Assembly: GCF_003443615.1 (NCBI RefSeq)
Contig: NZ_CP031967.1
Coordinates: 2,170,001 to 2,234,000 of the forward strand
DNA: 64,000 nucleotides
Source: Alteromonas sp. BL110
GTDB taxonomy: Bacteria; Pseudomonadota; Gammaproteobacteria; Enterobacterales; Alteromonadaceae
Direction: 5' to 3'
In this document: one piece after another, positions 36,030 through 45,732 of the stretch
How positions within the stretch are numbered: position 1 is the first letter of the stretch
Layout of the letters: each line of letters opens with the position of its first letter
The notes under the pieces: model-generated
What the model saw: only the letters and a program-made list of their open reading frames with translations
Databases searched by the model: none
Told to the model about the DNA's origin: nothing
Program-made: the position numbers and the translations under genes

Positions 36030-36743
36030 ATGATAAAGTTTGAGCAGGTAAGCAAAACCTATCCAGGCGGGCAGCGCGCGCTTAGTAAGGTTAATTTTCA
36101 TATTGCCCCAGGTGAAATGGCCTTTTTAACAGGGCACTCGGGTGCAGGGAAAAGTACACTACTTAAACTTATCAGCCTAATGGAGCGCCCAACAGTAGGG
36201 CGCGTTCTTATTAATGGCCACGACCTTAACACCATTACCCGTCGAGATATTGCCTACATTCGCCGCGATATCGGTATGATCTTTCAAAGTCATCAGCTGT
36301 TAATGGATAAATCAGTTTTTGACAACGTCGCCTTGCCGTTAGTGATTGAAGGGTATACGCATAAAGAAATTCGCAAGCGTGTAGACGCCGCGCTTGAGAT
36401 GGTGGGGCTTAGAGACAAAGCCCGTTGCTTACCCATTACGTTATCTGGAGGTGAGCAACAACGTGTGGGTATTGCGCGAGCAGTGGTAAATAAACCTCCC
36501 TTACTGTTAGCCGACGAGCCTACCGGTAACCTAGACCCTAAACTTTCAATGGAAATTATCCGCTTGTTCGAAGATTTCAATCAAGCGGGAGTATCGGTGC
36601 TGATTGCGACTCACGACTTAGGGCTAATCGCTCGTATGCGCTATCGCACGCTTACGCTTAAAAACGGGCAAATGATTACTGATGGTCTAACCGATGATAT
36701 GGGTGGCACGGGTTCAAGCACCGGCGAAGGAGAGTGGTCGTGA
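36030..36743 (+). CDS. ftsE: Cell division ATP-binding protein FtsE
   Basis: The 237-residue ATPase has Walker [10 protein letters not shown] near 36, signature [16 protein letters not shown] near 137, Walker [13 protein letters not shown] and switch His ATHDLG. With FtsX it forms the complex that activates periplasmic murein hydrolases at the septum. It follows ftsY by 26 bp. The C-terminal tail is slightly longer than in E. coli FtsE (222), ending in Gly/Ser-rich residues that overlap the ftsX start. Confidence 0.96.
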   Translation: MIKFEQVSKTYPGGQRALSKVNFHIAPGEMAFLTGHSGAGKSTLLKLISLMERPTVGRVLINGHDLNTITRRDIAYIRRDIGMIFQSHQLLMDKSVFDNVALPLVIEGYTHKEIRKRVDAALEMVGLRDKARCLPITLSGGEQQRVGIARAVVNKPPLLLADEPTGNLDPKLSMEIIRLFEDFNQAGVSVLIATHDLGLIARMRYRTLTLKNGQMITDGLTDDMGGTGSSTGEGEWS

Positions 36744-37720
36744 GCATTTTATTTAAAGGTCGAACACAAGGCGCATCCTCATCAAAAGTAGGCATGGTGC
36801 AAACTGTTATCATGTTCTTTGTTAGCCATGTGCGACAAGCCTTGTCTAGCCTTGGTGAGCTTTGGCGACAGCCCTTAGCCTCGTTAATGACAATTGGCGT
36901 ACTGGGTTTAAGTATAACGTTGCCAAGTACGCTTTATATCATGGTAAAAAACACAGAGAAAATTACCGCAGGCTGGGATCAAGCATCAGAAATATCCCTT
37001 TTTCTAAAGCCTAGTATCAATGCGGCAAGCTCACAACAGCTGGTCGCAAGACTGAATACATGGTCGGAAATAGGCAGTGTAGTTTACATTCCTGCCGATG
37101 ACGCGCTTAAAGAGTTTCAGCACCTATCTGGGTTGGGCGATGCTATCGCATACTTGGAGAAAAACCCGCTACCGGATGTCGTACTGGTTACGCCTGGTGA
37201 AAAACACGCATCACCTACTGCTGCTAAAGCGCTTTTGGACAAGCTTCGTCAGCAGCGCGAGGTAGACATTGGCAAGCTTGATATCGAGTGGTTAGAACGT
37301 TTGTACGCGGTTATTGATATTGCAAGAGACTTAGTTACCTTAATTGGCCTGCTCTTGTTTATTGCTGTAGTGCTTATTATAGGTAACACTATCCGACTGA
37401 ATATACTCAACAAATACGATGAAATTGTAGTAATGAAGCTGGTGGGAGCTACCGATGCGTTTATTCACCGTCCTTTTTTATACACAGGTTTTTGGTATGG
37501 CCTATTGGGCGGATTAATGGCGTGGTTTGCTGTAATTATTATTTTGTGGTGGATGGATAGCAGCATAACCACATTTGCTGCCATGTATCAGAAAGATTTT
37601 AATATTACTGGGTTGACTGGTTCAGCATTGCTAACCATGTTAGGGCTTTCAGTACTATTAGGCTTGCTTGGGTCCTTAATCTCAGTGCAACGTCACGTAA
37701 AAGAGATTGAACCCAAATAA
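36740..37720 (+). CDS. ftsX: Cell division protein FtsX
   Basis: The preferred start is the GTG at 36740, overlapping the ftsE stop (GTGA) with AAGGAGA 7 bp upstream; a GTG at 36734 is also in frame. The product (326 residues) has a cytoplasmic start, a first helix near 50-75 (LASLMTIGVLGLSITLPSTLYIM), a periplasmic domain for hydrolase activators (about 80-205, EISLFLKPSINAAS), and three more helices with NTIRLNILNKYDEIVVMKLVGATDAFI, the FtsX/MacB signature. It completes ftsYEX. Confidence 0.95.
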   Translation: MSILFKGRTQGASSSKVGMVQTVIMFFVSHVRQALSSLGELWRQPLASLMTIGVLGLSITLPSTLYIMVKNTEKITAGWDQASEISLFLKPSINAASSQQLVARLNTWSEIGSVVYIPADDALKEFQHLSGLGDAIAYLEKNPLPDVVLVTPGEKHASPTAAKALLDKLRQQREVDIGKLDIEWLERLYAVIDIARDLVTLIGLLLFIAVVLIIGNTIRLNILNKYDEIVVMKLVGATDAFIHRPFLYTGFWYGLLGGLMAWFAVIIILWWMDSSITTFAAMYQKDFNITGLTGSALLTMLGLSVLLGLLGSLISVQRHVKEIEPK

Positions 37721-37808
37721 ACGTGGTGCAATGAAATCTCTAGCTATTACGCTTACTGGTCTTTGAAAGTCAGTCTAGCGTGAACGCTTAGTCACCCATG
37801 CTTAACTG

Positions 37809-39044
37809 CTAAGCAATCGCGCGCGGGTAGTGTGCGGAAATAGCACTTCGCACACCGTTGCCCCATGTGATTGCTTGGTTGTACAGCATGTGAAGTTGTT
37901 TTTGATCAATGTTCAGCAACTTTGCTTGCTTGATCACGTTCATCCAAAGTGCACTTTCGAAAGCGCGAACTAACGTCATATAGTTGTTCATTTCTAGGTT
38001 TTTACCCAGTAAGGCATCATTCACTTCGTCAGACAGCGGCAGTTGTTTCACAATGTCAGTCATAGACTGGTCGAGTAAACCTTCAAGTAACGAAAAAAGC
38101 CCAACTAAGAAAGATATAGGCGGGTTATTTTTAATGCCCCTGCGCTCGGCCAGTAAATCAAAAAATTTGGCGCGTACAAGTGACATATGTATGATTTCAA
38201 GGGGCTTTTCATCGCCTAAATTAGTTAAACTTAATAACGCGATAAATTTCTTAATCTCAACTTCACCCATGTAATTCAGAGCATGCTTCAACGACGTAAT
38301 TTTGAAACGCTTATTAATAGTTGGGTTATTGATGAACTTAAGCAGCAAGAAACTAAGTGTTGCGTCACGTTCAATAATTTGGCTAATGCGCTCAACATCA
38401 AAGGTAGTGCTCGAGCTCTCTCCCATTAAATCTACAATATTCATTTTAGAGGCTGGGAGCTGCTTAAGAATGCGCGCTTCAGGCTGTGAGAAGAAATAGC
38501 CTTGGAAGAAATCGAAACCTAAGTCAACACAAGTAGAGAAGTTATCTTGAGTATCGACCTGCTCAGCCACAAGTTTCACGTTAGCATCATGATAGCGGGG
38601 GATGTGCTTTTCGATGGTTTCAAAGCGAGTCTTAGTGACATCTACTTTTACTATGTCGATAAGAGGGAAGACATCATGGGTTGCACCTACCATCATAGGG
38701 TCGTCAATTGCAAGCTTAAAGCCAAGCTGTTTGATGTGTTGACATGCTTCATACAGCCCGTTGGTGTTATCGGTAGGGTCTGCCAGTTCAACAACAACCG
38801 ATTCAGGATTAAGCGATGTTGGAAAGCGCGAAATAATGGTATCGGATGAGAAAGTGATAAAGGATGTTTTCTCACCGCTTATATCGTCAAGTCCTAGTGG
38901 ATGAAAGTGTTCAGAAATATACTTAGCTTTCTGATCGTTGTGTTCTGGGTATGCGCCAGATTTACCATCCCGAAACAACAGTTCATAGGCAAATACATTT
39001 TTGCTTTTGTCTAAAATAGGCTGACGGGCTATGAACGCGAACAT
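37809..39044 (-). CDS. EAL-HDOD domain protein (first of a tandem pair)
   Basis: The 411-residue protein has an N-terminal EAL-like domain (about 1-200) in which EAL reads ELL (FAYELLFRDG) and the DDFGTG loop reads DDPMMVG, so cyclic-di-GMP hydrolysis is very unlikely. The C-terminal half is an HDOD domain (about 200-400, FLLLKFINNPTINKRFKITSLKHALNYMG). This is the CdgJ/YuxH arrangement, a signalling adaptor class that affects motility or surface behaviour in Vibrio. Its neighbour at 39199-40425 is a paralogue with the same layout, implying local duplication. Confidence 0.88.
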   Translation of the reverse strand: MFAFIARQPILDKSKNVFAYELLFRDGKSGAYPEHNDQKAKYISEHFHPLGLDDISGEKTSFITFSSDTIISRFPTSLNPESVVVELADPTDNTNGLYEACQHIKQLGFKLAIDDPMMVGATHDVFPLIDIVKVDVTKTRFETIEKHIPRYHDANVKLVAEQVDTQDNFSTCVDLGFDFFQGYFFSQPEARILKQLPASKMNIVDLMGESSSTTFDVERISQIIERDATLSFLLLKFINNPTINKRFKITSLKHALNYMGEVEIKKFIALLSLTNLGDEKPLEIIHMSLVRAKFFDLLAERRGIKNNPPISFLVGLFSLLEGLLDQSMTDIVKQLPLSDEVNDALLGKNLEMNNYMTLVRAFESALWMNVIKQAKLLNIDQKQLHMLYNQAITWGNGVRSAISAHYPRAIA

Positions 39045-39198
39045 AAACTAATCCTGAGGCAACATGGTTTGACGACTTTTTTATCGATATCAGATGGGCT
39101 TAGGAAATAATAAGCCTACACCCTAGTCTATGATATGTAGGCATAGTCTAACAACAAATCAATGATTATTTTGAAAACGTATTCTTTTATTGTGCTAG

Positions 39199-40425
39199 TT
39201 AATCATCTTTCAATGCCGAGCTATGAATGTGTTTTGCCCACTTAATAGCTTCATTGTAGTAGCTGTGTAATAGGCTTTGTTTTATCTCGTACTTAGCTGC
39301 AAACTGTTTAACGCCAGCCCATTTAGCGCGTTCAAAAAACTGAACAAGCGTCAAACAGTTACGCAGCATGCCGGGTGTGCCGCAAAGCGCGTCTTTAACA
39401 TCATCGCTGATGGGAACCTTGCTTACCAGATCATCAATACGTTGCTCCATCATGGCATCAAGCAAAGACAGCAGCCCGGTGAGGAAGCCTTTCAGCGGGT
39501 TGTCAGACGTCTTAAGTTGGGTAAACACTAACTCACAAAACTTTGCACGAACCAGTGCCATCTGCATCAATTCGCTAGGTTGGCCGTCGCTTAAGTTGGC
39601 AAGAGCAAGTAAAGATATAAACTTCTTCACTTCCACTTCACCCATAAAGGTTAGCGCATGTTTGAGTGACGTTATCTTATGGCGCTTATTAACCATTGGG
39701 TTATTGATAAAGCGCAGCAGCAGGTAGGTGAGCGATGGATCTCTTTCAATAATTTTATTCACATCATCGAAATTGAGCTTAGGTTGACTACTTAAGGTAA
39801 GCAGTTCCATCATAGTTAAGCTGCTTGGCCCCAACTTTCTATGCTTAACAATTTCCGGCTTAGCAAGAAAATAGCCTTGAAAGTAATCAAACCCCATATC
39901 TTTGAATTTATGAAATTCTTCATAGGTTTCAATCTTTTCGGCTACTAGTTTAATGTCGTTTGATTTAAAGCGCGTTACTAAGGCTGGAATTTTATCGTGA
40001 GGGAGTTCGGTGATATCAATTTTCACAACACTGGTGAAAGGGATAAAGGCTTCCCATTTGCCCTTCATGTCGTAGTCATCTAGGGCAATAGGGTAACCTA
40101 ATCCGCGGATATGTTTACAAGCCGCGACCAATGCGTCATCTACCTCTACCGTTTCGACGATTTCAATCACAACTTTGTCAGCATCTAACGAAGTGGGAAA
40201 GCGAAACATTAGCGTATCTCGATGAAAATTGATGAACGCTTTTTTGTCTCCGGTAATTTCTTCAATACCCAAGCTTAAGTGGGTAGAGGTGAGTATTTTC
40301 GACGTGGCCTCGTCGGGAGGGATGTCGGGAAAACAATTCTCCTCGCCCACGCGAAAAAGCAGTTCGTAAGCGTAAACTTCTCGGTTTACATCAAATATGG
40401 GCTGTCTAGCGACGTAAGCAAACAT
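39199..40425 (-). CDS. EAL-HDOD domain protein (second of a tandem pair)
   Basis: The 408-residue protein is colinear with its neighbour: YELLFRVGEENCFP at the start, LDDYDMKG in place of the DDFGTG loop, then the HDOD half LTYLLLRFINNPMVNKRHKITSLKHALTFMGEVEVKKFISLLALANL. The two share long identical stretches in the HDOD part and differ more in the first half. The pair lies between ftsX and rpoH, genes that are adjacent in E. coli, on the opposite strand. The genes are 154 bp apart, so each may have its own promoter. Confidence 0.88.
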   Translation of the reverse strand: MFAYVARQPIFDVNREVYAYELLFRVGEENCFPDIPPDEATSKILTSTHLSLGIEEITGDKKAFINFHRDTLMFRFPTSLDADKVVIEIVETVEVDDALVAACKHIRGLGYPIALDDYDMKGKWEAFIPFTSVVKIDITELPHDKIPALVTRFKSNDIKLVAEKIETYEEFHKFKDMGFDYFQGYFLAKPEIVKHRKLGPSSLTMMELLTLSSQPKLNFDDVNKIIERDPSLTYLLLRFINNPMVNKRHKITSLKHALTFMGEVEVKKFISLLALANLSDGQPSELMQMALVRAKFCELVFTQLKTSDNPLKGFLTGLLSLLDAMMEQRIDDLVSKVPISDDVKDALCGTPGMLRNCLTLVQFFERAKWAGVKQFAAKYEIKQSLLHSYYNEAIKWAKHIHSSALKDD

Positions 40426-40750
40426 CGAGTTCCTCTTTGCTTTACTTGCCTTACTCCTTCCTTAAGTATTTCCCTTCCAGTTTTTTATTGTTGTAGTCTG
40501 GAAAATGCCATGTAGCGGTCGTAGTGCAAAATCGATTAATACCATCTAATATTTTCAATTTCCGAAGAGAAAAGCAAGGTTTAAAATACTCGTATGATAA
40601 GTGTATGGTTCTACAGTAAGAGTTAAAAAGAACGCTAGAAGTGCTTATTGCTAATATTTACGTTCGCGCTGATGTATGTGGCGTATAAACGTTAGAATTC
40701 ATATCAGTGAGATTAGTTTTTAATTCTTGCTATGTAATTAAAGTATAATA

Positions 40751-40790
40751 GCGTTGTGGTTAGATGACCTACCCAACTACCACTTAACGC
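40751..40790. repeat. Bulged inverted repeat in the rpoH leader region
   Basis: GCGTTGTGGT (40751-40760) pairs with ACCAC (40779-40783) and AACGC (40786-40790), with two unpaired T. The loop contains TGACCT (40765-40770), complementary to AGGTCA at 40791-40796, so two exclusive structures or a pseudoknot are possible. Confidence 0.45.
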
Positions 40791-40936
40791 AGGTCAGTCA
40801 TTGAACGGATGTGGCGTTAGTGGAGTATGAAGTTAGAAGAGCTGGCGCTCATAAGGAATGGCTAGGGGTTTTGACTGAGACAGAACTAAACGGATAGTTC
40901 TTTCTTCAAGTTGAACTTTTTTTATTATTTTAGGTC

Positions 40937-40964
40937 TTGATATTGTAGAAATAGTCACTATACC
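40937..40964 (+). promoter_or_regulatory. Candidate sigma-70 promoter for rpoH
   Basis: TTGATA (40937-40942), a 16-bp spacer and TATACC (40959-40964). Transcription from here would give a leader of about 80 bases. This is a sequence match only. Confidence 0.4.
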
Positions 40965-41053
40965 TACATATCGGTTAGACTTCATATCTTAATTAGGTCT
41001 CGCGCAGCTTCAGTTACTTTGCTAATATGAAGCGGCAATAAATGAGGTGAACA

Positions 41054-41908
41054 ATGAGCAACAATTTGCAATCTATGGCCCTGTCAGTGCCACACAGCGG
41101 TAGCATCGAAGGCTACATTCAAGCTGTAAGCAGCATTGATATGCTTAGCGCTGAGGAAGAGCGCGAGTTGGCAGTGCGCCTTCGCGAAGACGAAGACTTA
41201 CAGGCCGCTCGTAAGCTAGTAATGTCACACCTTCGTTTTGTAGTGCACATTGCAAAATCTTACTCAGGTTATGGCTTACCACAAGCCGACTTAATTCAAG
41301 AAGGTAATATTGGTCTGATGAAAGCCGTTAAGCGTTTCGACCCTACAGTGGGCGTTCGTTTGGTTTCTTTCGCGGTACATTGGATCAAAGCAGAAATTCA
41401 TGAGTTTGTACTTAAAAACTGGAGAATAGTGAAAGTTGCGACTACCAAAGCGCAGCGTAAACTTTTCTTTAACCTACGCAAGGCGAAAAAACGTCTCGGT
41501 TGGTTTACCCATGCTGAAGTGCAAACTGTTGCGGACGAACTGGGTGTGAGTACGAAAGAAGTGCTTCAAATGGAAGCGCGCATGAGTTCTCAAGACCAAG
41601 CGTTTGATTTATCTGCAGACGAAGATGAAACAGGCAACTTTGCGCCAGTTCAGTATTTGGAAGATAAGTCTTCAGATGTTGAAACAGACGTAATTAATAA
41701 CGACTGGGATACAGCGGCGAGCAAGCGTTTGTATTCAGCGATTAAAACGCTAGACGAGCGTAGCCAAGACATCATTGAAACTCGTTGGTTAGCAGATAAC
41801 AAGATTACACTGCAAGACTTAGCTGATAAATATCAGGTGTCTGCAGAGCGTGTTCGTCAAATTGAAAAGAACGCGATGAAAAAGCTACAAGCAGCTATGG
41901 TCGCTTAG
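41054..41908 (+). CDS. rpoH: RNA polymerase heat-shock sigma factor sigma-32
   Basis: The 284-residue sigma factor has region 2 motif [19 protein letters not shown] and [18 protein letters not shown], then the RpoH box [18 protein letters not shown] near 135 that distinguishes sigma-32 from other sigma-70-type factors, and region 4 with [23 protein letters not shown]. It directs RNA polymerase to heat-shock promoters. One such promoter is seen in this window before hslVU. AGGTG precedes the ATG. A good terminator follows. Confidence 0.97.
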   Translation: MSNNLQSMALSVPHSGSIEGYIQAVSSIDMLSAEEERELAVRLREDEDLQAARKLVMSHLRFVVHIAKSYSGYGLPQADLIQEGNIGLMKAVKRFDPTVGVRLVSFAVHWIKAEIHEFVLKNWRIVKVATTKAQRKLFFNLRKAKKRLGWFTHAEVQTVADELGVSTKEVLQMEARMSSQDQAFDLSADEDETGNFAPVQYLEDKSSDVETDVINNDWDTAASKRLYSAIKTLDERSQDIIETRWLADNKITLQDLADKYQVSAERVRQIEKNAMKKLQAAMVA

Positions 41909-41950
41909 CATACGCAGTACATAGCTTACAGATAGCTTAATTTTGAAATA

Positions 41951-41975
41951 AAAGCGCCTTTATGGCGCTTTTTTT
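41951..41975 (+). terminator. Terminator after rpoH
   Basis: Stem AAAGCGCC (41951-41958) and GGCGCTTT (41964-41971) with a 5-nt loop and T-run after. It may also serve the convergent gene because of the A-run on the other side. Confidence 0.8.
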
Positions 41976-42020
41976 ATGCGTTGATTTATACCGTAAGTGA
42001 CAACGTGTGAGCCCGTAACG

Positions 42021-42935
42021 CTACTCTTCTTCGTTTTTAGAAGGGGGAAGAACGTAGAATACACCCTCAAATTCCGCTACTGGCGTATCACCGTCCAAAA
42101 TAGCTACGTTTAACTCAAACCGCGCTTTGTTGTCGCTTTCTAGTGGCTTAAACTTACCCGATAAGGTTTCTATATTACAGATGGCTCTTGGCTTCATAGT
42201 GATAGGCTTGTGGTAATGGATATCACCATCGCCCAATACAATATCGCCGTCTAATCCACGCTCTTTAAGCTGCAAGTAAATCATGCCCCAACCGGTCAGC
42301 GTAGCTAAAGAAAAAATACTGCCTGCGAACATAGTGCCGTGAATATTTATATTTTTATTTAGCGAAGCCCGGGTTTCCAGTGTACGCCCGGTATACTGGT
42401 ATAGTTTTATACCCATGTGCTCGGTAATAGGTATGGTTTCTGACCACGTTTCCTGCAACGATTTACACCATTTAGGGTGCAGCACTAAGGAATTGTTTTC
42501 AGTGAACTTCTTAACCATTTGCTGACGTTTGAGCATACCCAATTCGTTAGGGGCTTCACGCTCAATCTTGAAACCGCACGCACTAAAAAAGTCGATAGAT
42601 ATTTCGCGGCTATTAGTTACTGCGCGCTCAGCACCCAAGTCTTTGGCTACGTTTTCCAGCGCTGCCATGATCATCTGACCTAAGCCTTTGCGTTGATGAT
42701 CCTGATGCACAGCTATATGGCGAATTTGAGCTTCTTCAGCTGTGTTCAAATGAACACGGCCACAGGCTACGATTTCGTTCTTACGGTTGGTAATAATACG
42801 GTGCTCGGCGACCTGTTCATATTCGTCTTTTTCAGAGCCTGGAGGGAAATTCCATGGTTGGCGTAAGTGCTCCCATCGAAAATGAAAATAGGCTTCAAAT
42901 TCGGCGTCGCTTTTAGGCGTAACTACCTTGTACAC
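42021..42935 (-). CDS. fabY: GNAT/hotdog thioesterase two-domain protein (YiiD/FabY-like)
   Basis: The 304-residue protein joins an N-terminal GNAT domain (about 1-140; acetyl-CoA loop HQRKGLGQMIM near 78) to a YiiD-type hotdog domain (about 155-300; NIHGTMFAGSIFSLATLTGWG). E. coli YiiD has the same hotdog part; the YiiD family has been linked to fatty acid initiation through malonyl-ACP. It lies beside dtd on the same strand, as in E. coli. The N-terminal GNAT fusion is common in gammaproteobacteria. The exact reaction here is inferred. Confidence 0.75.
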   Translation of the reverse strand: MYKVVTPKSDAEFEAYFHFRWEHLRQPWNFPPGSEKDEYEQVAEHRIITNRKNEIVACGRVHLNTAEEAQIRHIAVHQDHQRKGLGQMIMAALENVAKDLGAERAVTNSREISIDFFSACGFKIEREAPNELGMLKRQQMVKKFTENNSLVLHPKWCKSLQETWSETIPITEHMGIKLYQYTGRTLETRASLNKNINIHGTMFAGSIFSLATLTGWGMIYLQLKERGLDGDIVLGDGDIHYHKPITMKPRAICNIETLSGKFKPLESDNKARFELNVAILDGDTPVAEFEGVFYVLPPSKNEEE

Positions 42936-43075
42936 AATAAACCGACCTTCTTAAATGAATGAAGGGGTATTTAAACGTAAGAACCCATGAGGTACAAGTT
43001 TAATTATGTAAGCAAACTTGGAATGCCGAAGAAGTAGACAGCCACCTATAACCTGAAGACCTAGCAGTTGCCCAC

Positions 43076-43109
43076 AAAACAGCGAACGACGGGCTTTTTG
43101 CGTTCGCTG
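43076..43109 (-). terminator. Terminator after dtd
   Basis: Stem CAGCGAACG (43080-43088) and CGTTCGCTG (43101-43109) with a 12-nt loop, then TTTTG on the minus strand. It lies 29 bp past the dtd stop. Confidence 0.65.
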
Positions 43110-43137
43110 AGTGGGTGATTATCTATGCTAACGGGTA

Positions 43138-43575
43138 TTATACATTAAACTGGAAAGTGACAGGCCCGTCATTAATAAGGCCAACCTGCATATCAGCACC
43201 GAACTTTCCGGTAGCGACTTTCATACCTTTATTTTCTAGGGCCTGCACAAATTGATCATAGATAGCTTGGCCATGTTCTGGAGATGCACCGCGAGAGAAG
43301 CCTGGGCGATTTCCTTTTTGAGTGTCAGCAACGAGCGTGAACTGGGATACCACCAGTATTTCGCCATCGATTTGCTCAATATTTAAATTCATTTTCCCAT
43401 TTTCATCGCTAAACATGCGATATCGGCAGAGCTTATTCGCAAGCTTCTCTATTTGCGCTTCACCGTCTTCTTTTTCAACGCCTAACAGCACCAACATGCC
43501 TTTGCCAATCTCACCAATAACCTTGCCGTCTACGGTTACATTAGCTTCTGATACACGTTGAATAAGTCCTATCAC
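43138..43575 (-). CDS. dtd: D-aminoacyl-tRNA deacylase
   Basis: The 145-residue enzyme removes D-amino acids from mischarged tRNA. Both family motifs are intact: VVSQFTLVAD near 78 and NDGPVTFQF at the C-terminus, which form the cross-subunit active site of the homodimer; start MIGLIQRVSEANVTVDG is typical. Its ATG overlaps the stop of the upstream pip gene by four bases (ATGA), so they are co-translated. Confidence 0.96.
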   Translation of the reverse strand: MIGLIQRVSEANVTVDGKVIGEIGKGMLVLLGVEKEDGEAQIEKLANKLCRYRMFSDENGKMNLNIEQIDGEILVVSQFTLVADTQKGNRPGFSRGASPEHGQAIYDQFVQALENKGMKVATGKFGADMQVGLINDGPVTFQFNV

Positions 43576-44549
43576 TTAGATGACTCCTGAATAAAGCGTG
43601 ACATGTCGCGAGTAGCGCGGCAAAGGGCGTAACCTATACTGGGTTCGGATGTGCTGTGCCCCGCATCTGGGATGATTTGCAACTGGCTTTGGGACCATGC
43701 TTTGTGAAGTGCTTCAGCAGCTTCCGTTTTGCAAATCATATCGTAACGACCATGAATAATTGTGCCCGGAATATGACTTATTTTATCAACGTTTTCAAGA
43801 ATATAGTTTTCATCTAAAAAGCACTTGTTAGAAAGGAAGTGACACTCCAAAGTTGCTAGGCAAGTGACCAATTGCATGGGGTAATTATCAGTGGAGTCGC
43901 CTACGCCGGGAGGTAAGGTAATGCGAGATAAACGCTCTTCCCATTGATACCAGCGCTTTAAGGCTGCGTGGCGCAGTACATCGTTGCTAGAGCGTACCAT
44001 TGCGCTATAAAAATCACAGACTGCGCTGGAGGTAACCGGTGCCGGGACATCCTTAGTAAATTTGCGGTAGTACTCAGGAAATAACTGCGCAGCGCATCCA
44101 TTTGGGGATAAAAACCAATCTCTGTCTTCTTGCCTGGCTAAAAATACGCCGCGAAGAATGAGACCTGTTACTCGTGGGGTGTATTTAAGCGCATAAAGTA
44201 AGGCAAGCGTTGAGCCCCAGGAACCGCCGAATAATAGAAATTTAGGAATAGAAAGGTGATTTCGTAGTGCTTCTATATCTTCAACGTTAGACCAGGTGTC
44301 GTTGTTTATTGTATCGGCGACGGGGGTAGAGCGGCCGCAGCCACGTTGCTCATAACCTATAATGCGATACTTGTTGCTATCAAAAAAGCATTTGTAGTTA
44401 GGAGGTAAGCCTGCGCCAGGGCCGCCGTGAATAAAAAGCACGGGGATGCCGTTTGGATTACCACTTTGCTCGAAGTAAAGCGAATGCCCACTTCCCACTT
44501 CGATAAATCCGTTTTCATAGTAGGTAACATCGGGGTAAAGTCGTTTCAT
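43572..44549 (-). CDS. pip: Proline iminopeptidase
   Basis: The 325-residue alpha/beta hydrolase of peptidase family S33 removes N-terminal proline from peptides. It has the oxyanion HGGPGAG near 41, GYEQRGCGRS, nucleophile LFGGSWGSTLAL near 108, catalytic Asp in IIHGRYDMIC and His in PDAGHSTSEP near 295. Length and motif order are as in bacterial Pip. It is the first gene of the pip-dtd pair. Confidence 0.93.
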   Translation of the reverse strand: MKRLYPDVTYYENGFIEVGSGHSLYFEQSGNPNGIPVLFIHGGPGAGLPPNYKCFFDSNKYRIIGYEQRGCGRSTPVADTINNDTWSNVEDIEALRNHLSIPKFLLFGGSWGSTLALLYALKYTPRVTGLILRGVFLARQEDRDWFLSPNGCAAQLFPEYYRKFTKDVPAPVTSSAVCDFYSAMVRSSNDVLRHAALKRWYQWEERLSRITLPPGVGDSTDNYPMQLVTCLATLECHFLSNKCFLDENYILENVDKISHIPGTIIHGRYDMICKTEAAEALHKAWSQSQLQIIPDAGHSTSEPSIGYALCRATRDMSRFIQESSK

Positions 44550-44737
44550 TTTGTTTCTGCGCGTTGTGTGAGTGCCTGTTTTAGTTTAGTTTATTGTTAT
44601 TCAAACGTTTGCGTGCTGACTGCTTCAACGCCGTTTTTGCTTTTAAATTAAGCAATTAACGCTAAGTGAATACTATAGAACAAGTGTCATTACGTGCTAG
44701 CTAATCATATTATAGTCATAAATGCGAGGATGTTGAT

Positions 44738-44980
44738 ATGGCAGGTCAAGGATCGGGCGGTAACGTAATTGCCGCAATTTGTAACTTCTTTATTCCTGGG
44801 TTAGGTCACTTGGTACAAGGAAGAATTTTAGGTGCATTGTTCTTTTTCGTTACAGTGGGCGTATGTTATGCCTTAGCTGCAACTGTGGTACTAGCCATTG
44901 TCTTTTGGCCTTTAGGCGCCCTTTTGCATTTGATTTGTATTATAAGCGCAGCACGTTTTAGAGGTGGAGTAACCGCATGA
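44738..44980 (+). CDS. Small membrane protein, two transmembrane helices
   Basis: The 80-residue protein has two hydrophobic helices (about 10-27 with the FFIPGLGHLVQGR turn, and 30-70 with a long VVLAIVFWPLGALLHLICII stretch). The PGLGHLxxGR turn resembles TM2-type small membrane proteins. GAGG precedes the ATG. It overlaps the next gene by four bases and is surely co-expressed with that lipoprotein. Function unknown. Confidence 0.7.
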   Translation: MAGQGSGGNVIAAICNFFIPGLGHLVQGRILGALFFFVTVGVCYALAATVVLAIVFWPLGALLHLICIISAARFRGGVTA

Positions 44981-45615
44981 AGTTAATCGCATCAGCATTT
45001 GTTGCTATGCTTGCCCTTAGTGGGTGTCAGTCTGCATATTACGCAGCATGGGAAAAGGTGGGCGTTGAAAAGCGTGATATCTTAGTTGACCGCGTAGAAA
45101 ACGCAAAAGAATCACAGGAAGACGCACAAGAGCAGTTTAACTCTGCGTTAGAAGCATTCAGTGCTGCAGTTGCGTTTGACGGCGGAGAGCTAGAAGACGT
45201 TTACAACCGCTTGAACGGTCAGTATGAAGACAGCGTTGCCGCTTCAGAAGAAGTGAGTTCACGCATTGATAAAGTGGAAAGCGTTGCTGAAGCTTTATTT
45301 GATGAGTGGGCAGATGAGCTTGAGAAATATGAGAACGCGTCGTTAAAACGGGATAGCACGGCTAAGCTTCGCGAAACCAAGCGTCGCTATTCTTCATTAA
45401 TGTCAGCAATGCGCAAAGCTGAAAGCAAAATGCCGCCAGTATTAAGCGCACTTCAAGATAACGTGTTGTACCTGAAGCATAACTTAAATGCTAGCGCCAT
45501 TGGCGCACTGCAGGGCGAACTTTCTACTATTGAAAACAATGTTGCTCAGCTTATCAGACAAATGAATTCAGCTATCGCTGAGTCTGATGCTTTCATATCT
45601 TCGATGAAAAACTAG
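44977..45615 (+). CDS. DUF2959 family lipoprotein
   Basis: The 212-residue protein begins with a lipoprotein signal (lipobox LSGC, Cys at about 17) and continues as an almost wholly helical, charged protein with coiled-coil character (residues 30-210; AWEKVGVEKRDILVDRVENAK is typical of DUF2959). No enzymatic residues are apparent; a structural or envelope-tethering role is plausible but unproven. It follows and overlaps the small membrane protein gene and ends in a strong terminator. Confidence 0.82.
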   Translation: MKLIASAFVAMLALSGCQSAYYAAWEKVGVEKRDILVDRVENAKESQEDAQEQFNSALEAFSAAVAFDGGELEDVYNRLNGQYEDSVAASEEVSSRIDKVESVAEALFDEWADELEKYENASLKRDSTAKLRETKRRYSSLMSAMRKAESKMPPVLSALQDNVLYLKHNLNASAIGALQGELSTIENNVAQLIRQMNSAIAESDAFISSMKN

Positions 45616-45637
45616 CCATTAGTTAGGCATTAATTAT

Positions 45638-45670
45638 AAAGAAGGGAGCTTGTAGCTCCCTTCTTTCGTT
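45638..45670 (+). terminator. Terminator after the DUF2959 gene
   Basis: Perfect 13-bp stem AAAGAAGGGAGCT (45638-45650) and AGCTCCCTTCTTT (45654-45666) with loop TGT. It can act for both directions between convergent genes. Confidence 0.8.
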
Positions 45671-45732
45671 TCATGCATTTTTTATAGAGCCGAGGCGTAA
45701 GGCTAATCATCATTACGTCCGTTTTAGGTCGG

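Larger units (their letters stand above)
40426..41053. other. Divergent gene-less stretch upstream of rpoH
   Basis: These 628 bp hold no coding frame. They contain a TATAAT (40744-40749) followed at once by a bulged inverted repeat (40751-40790), and a better sigma-70 candidate at 40937-40964. A smaller stem (GAACTA/TAGTTC, 40883-40900) and T-rich DNA lie between. The length suggests multiple rpoH promoters and a structured leader. Confidence 0.5.
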
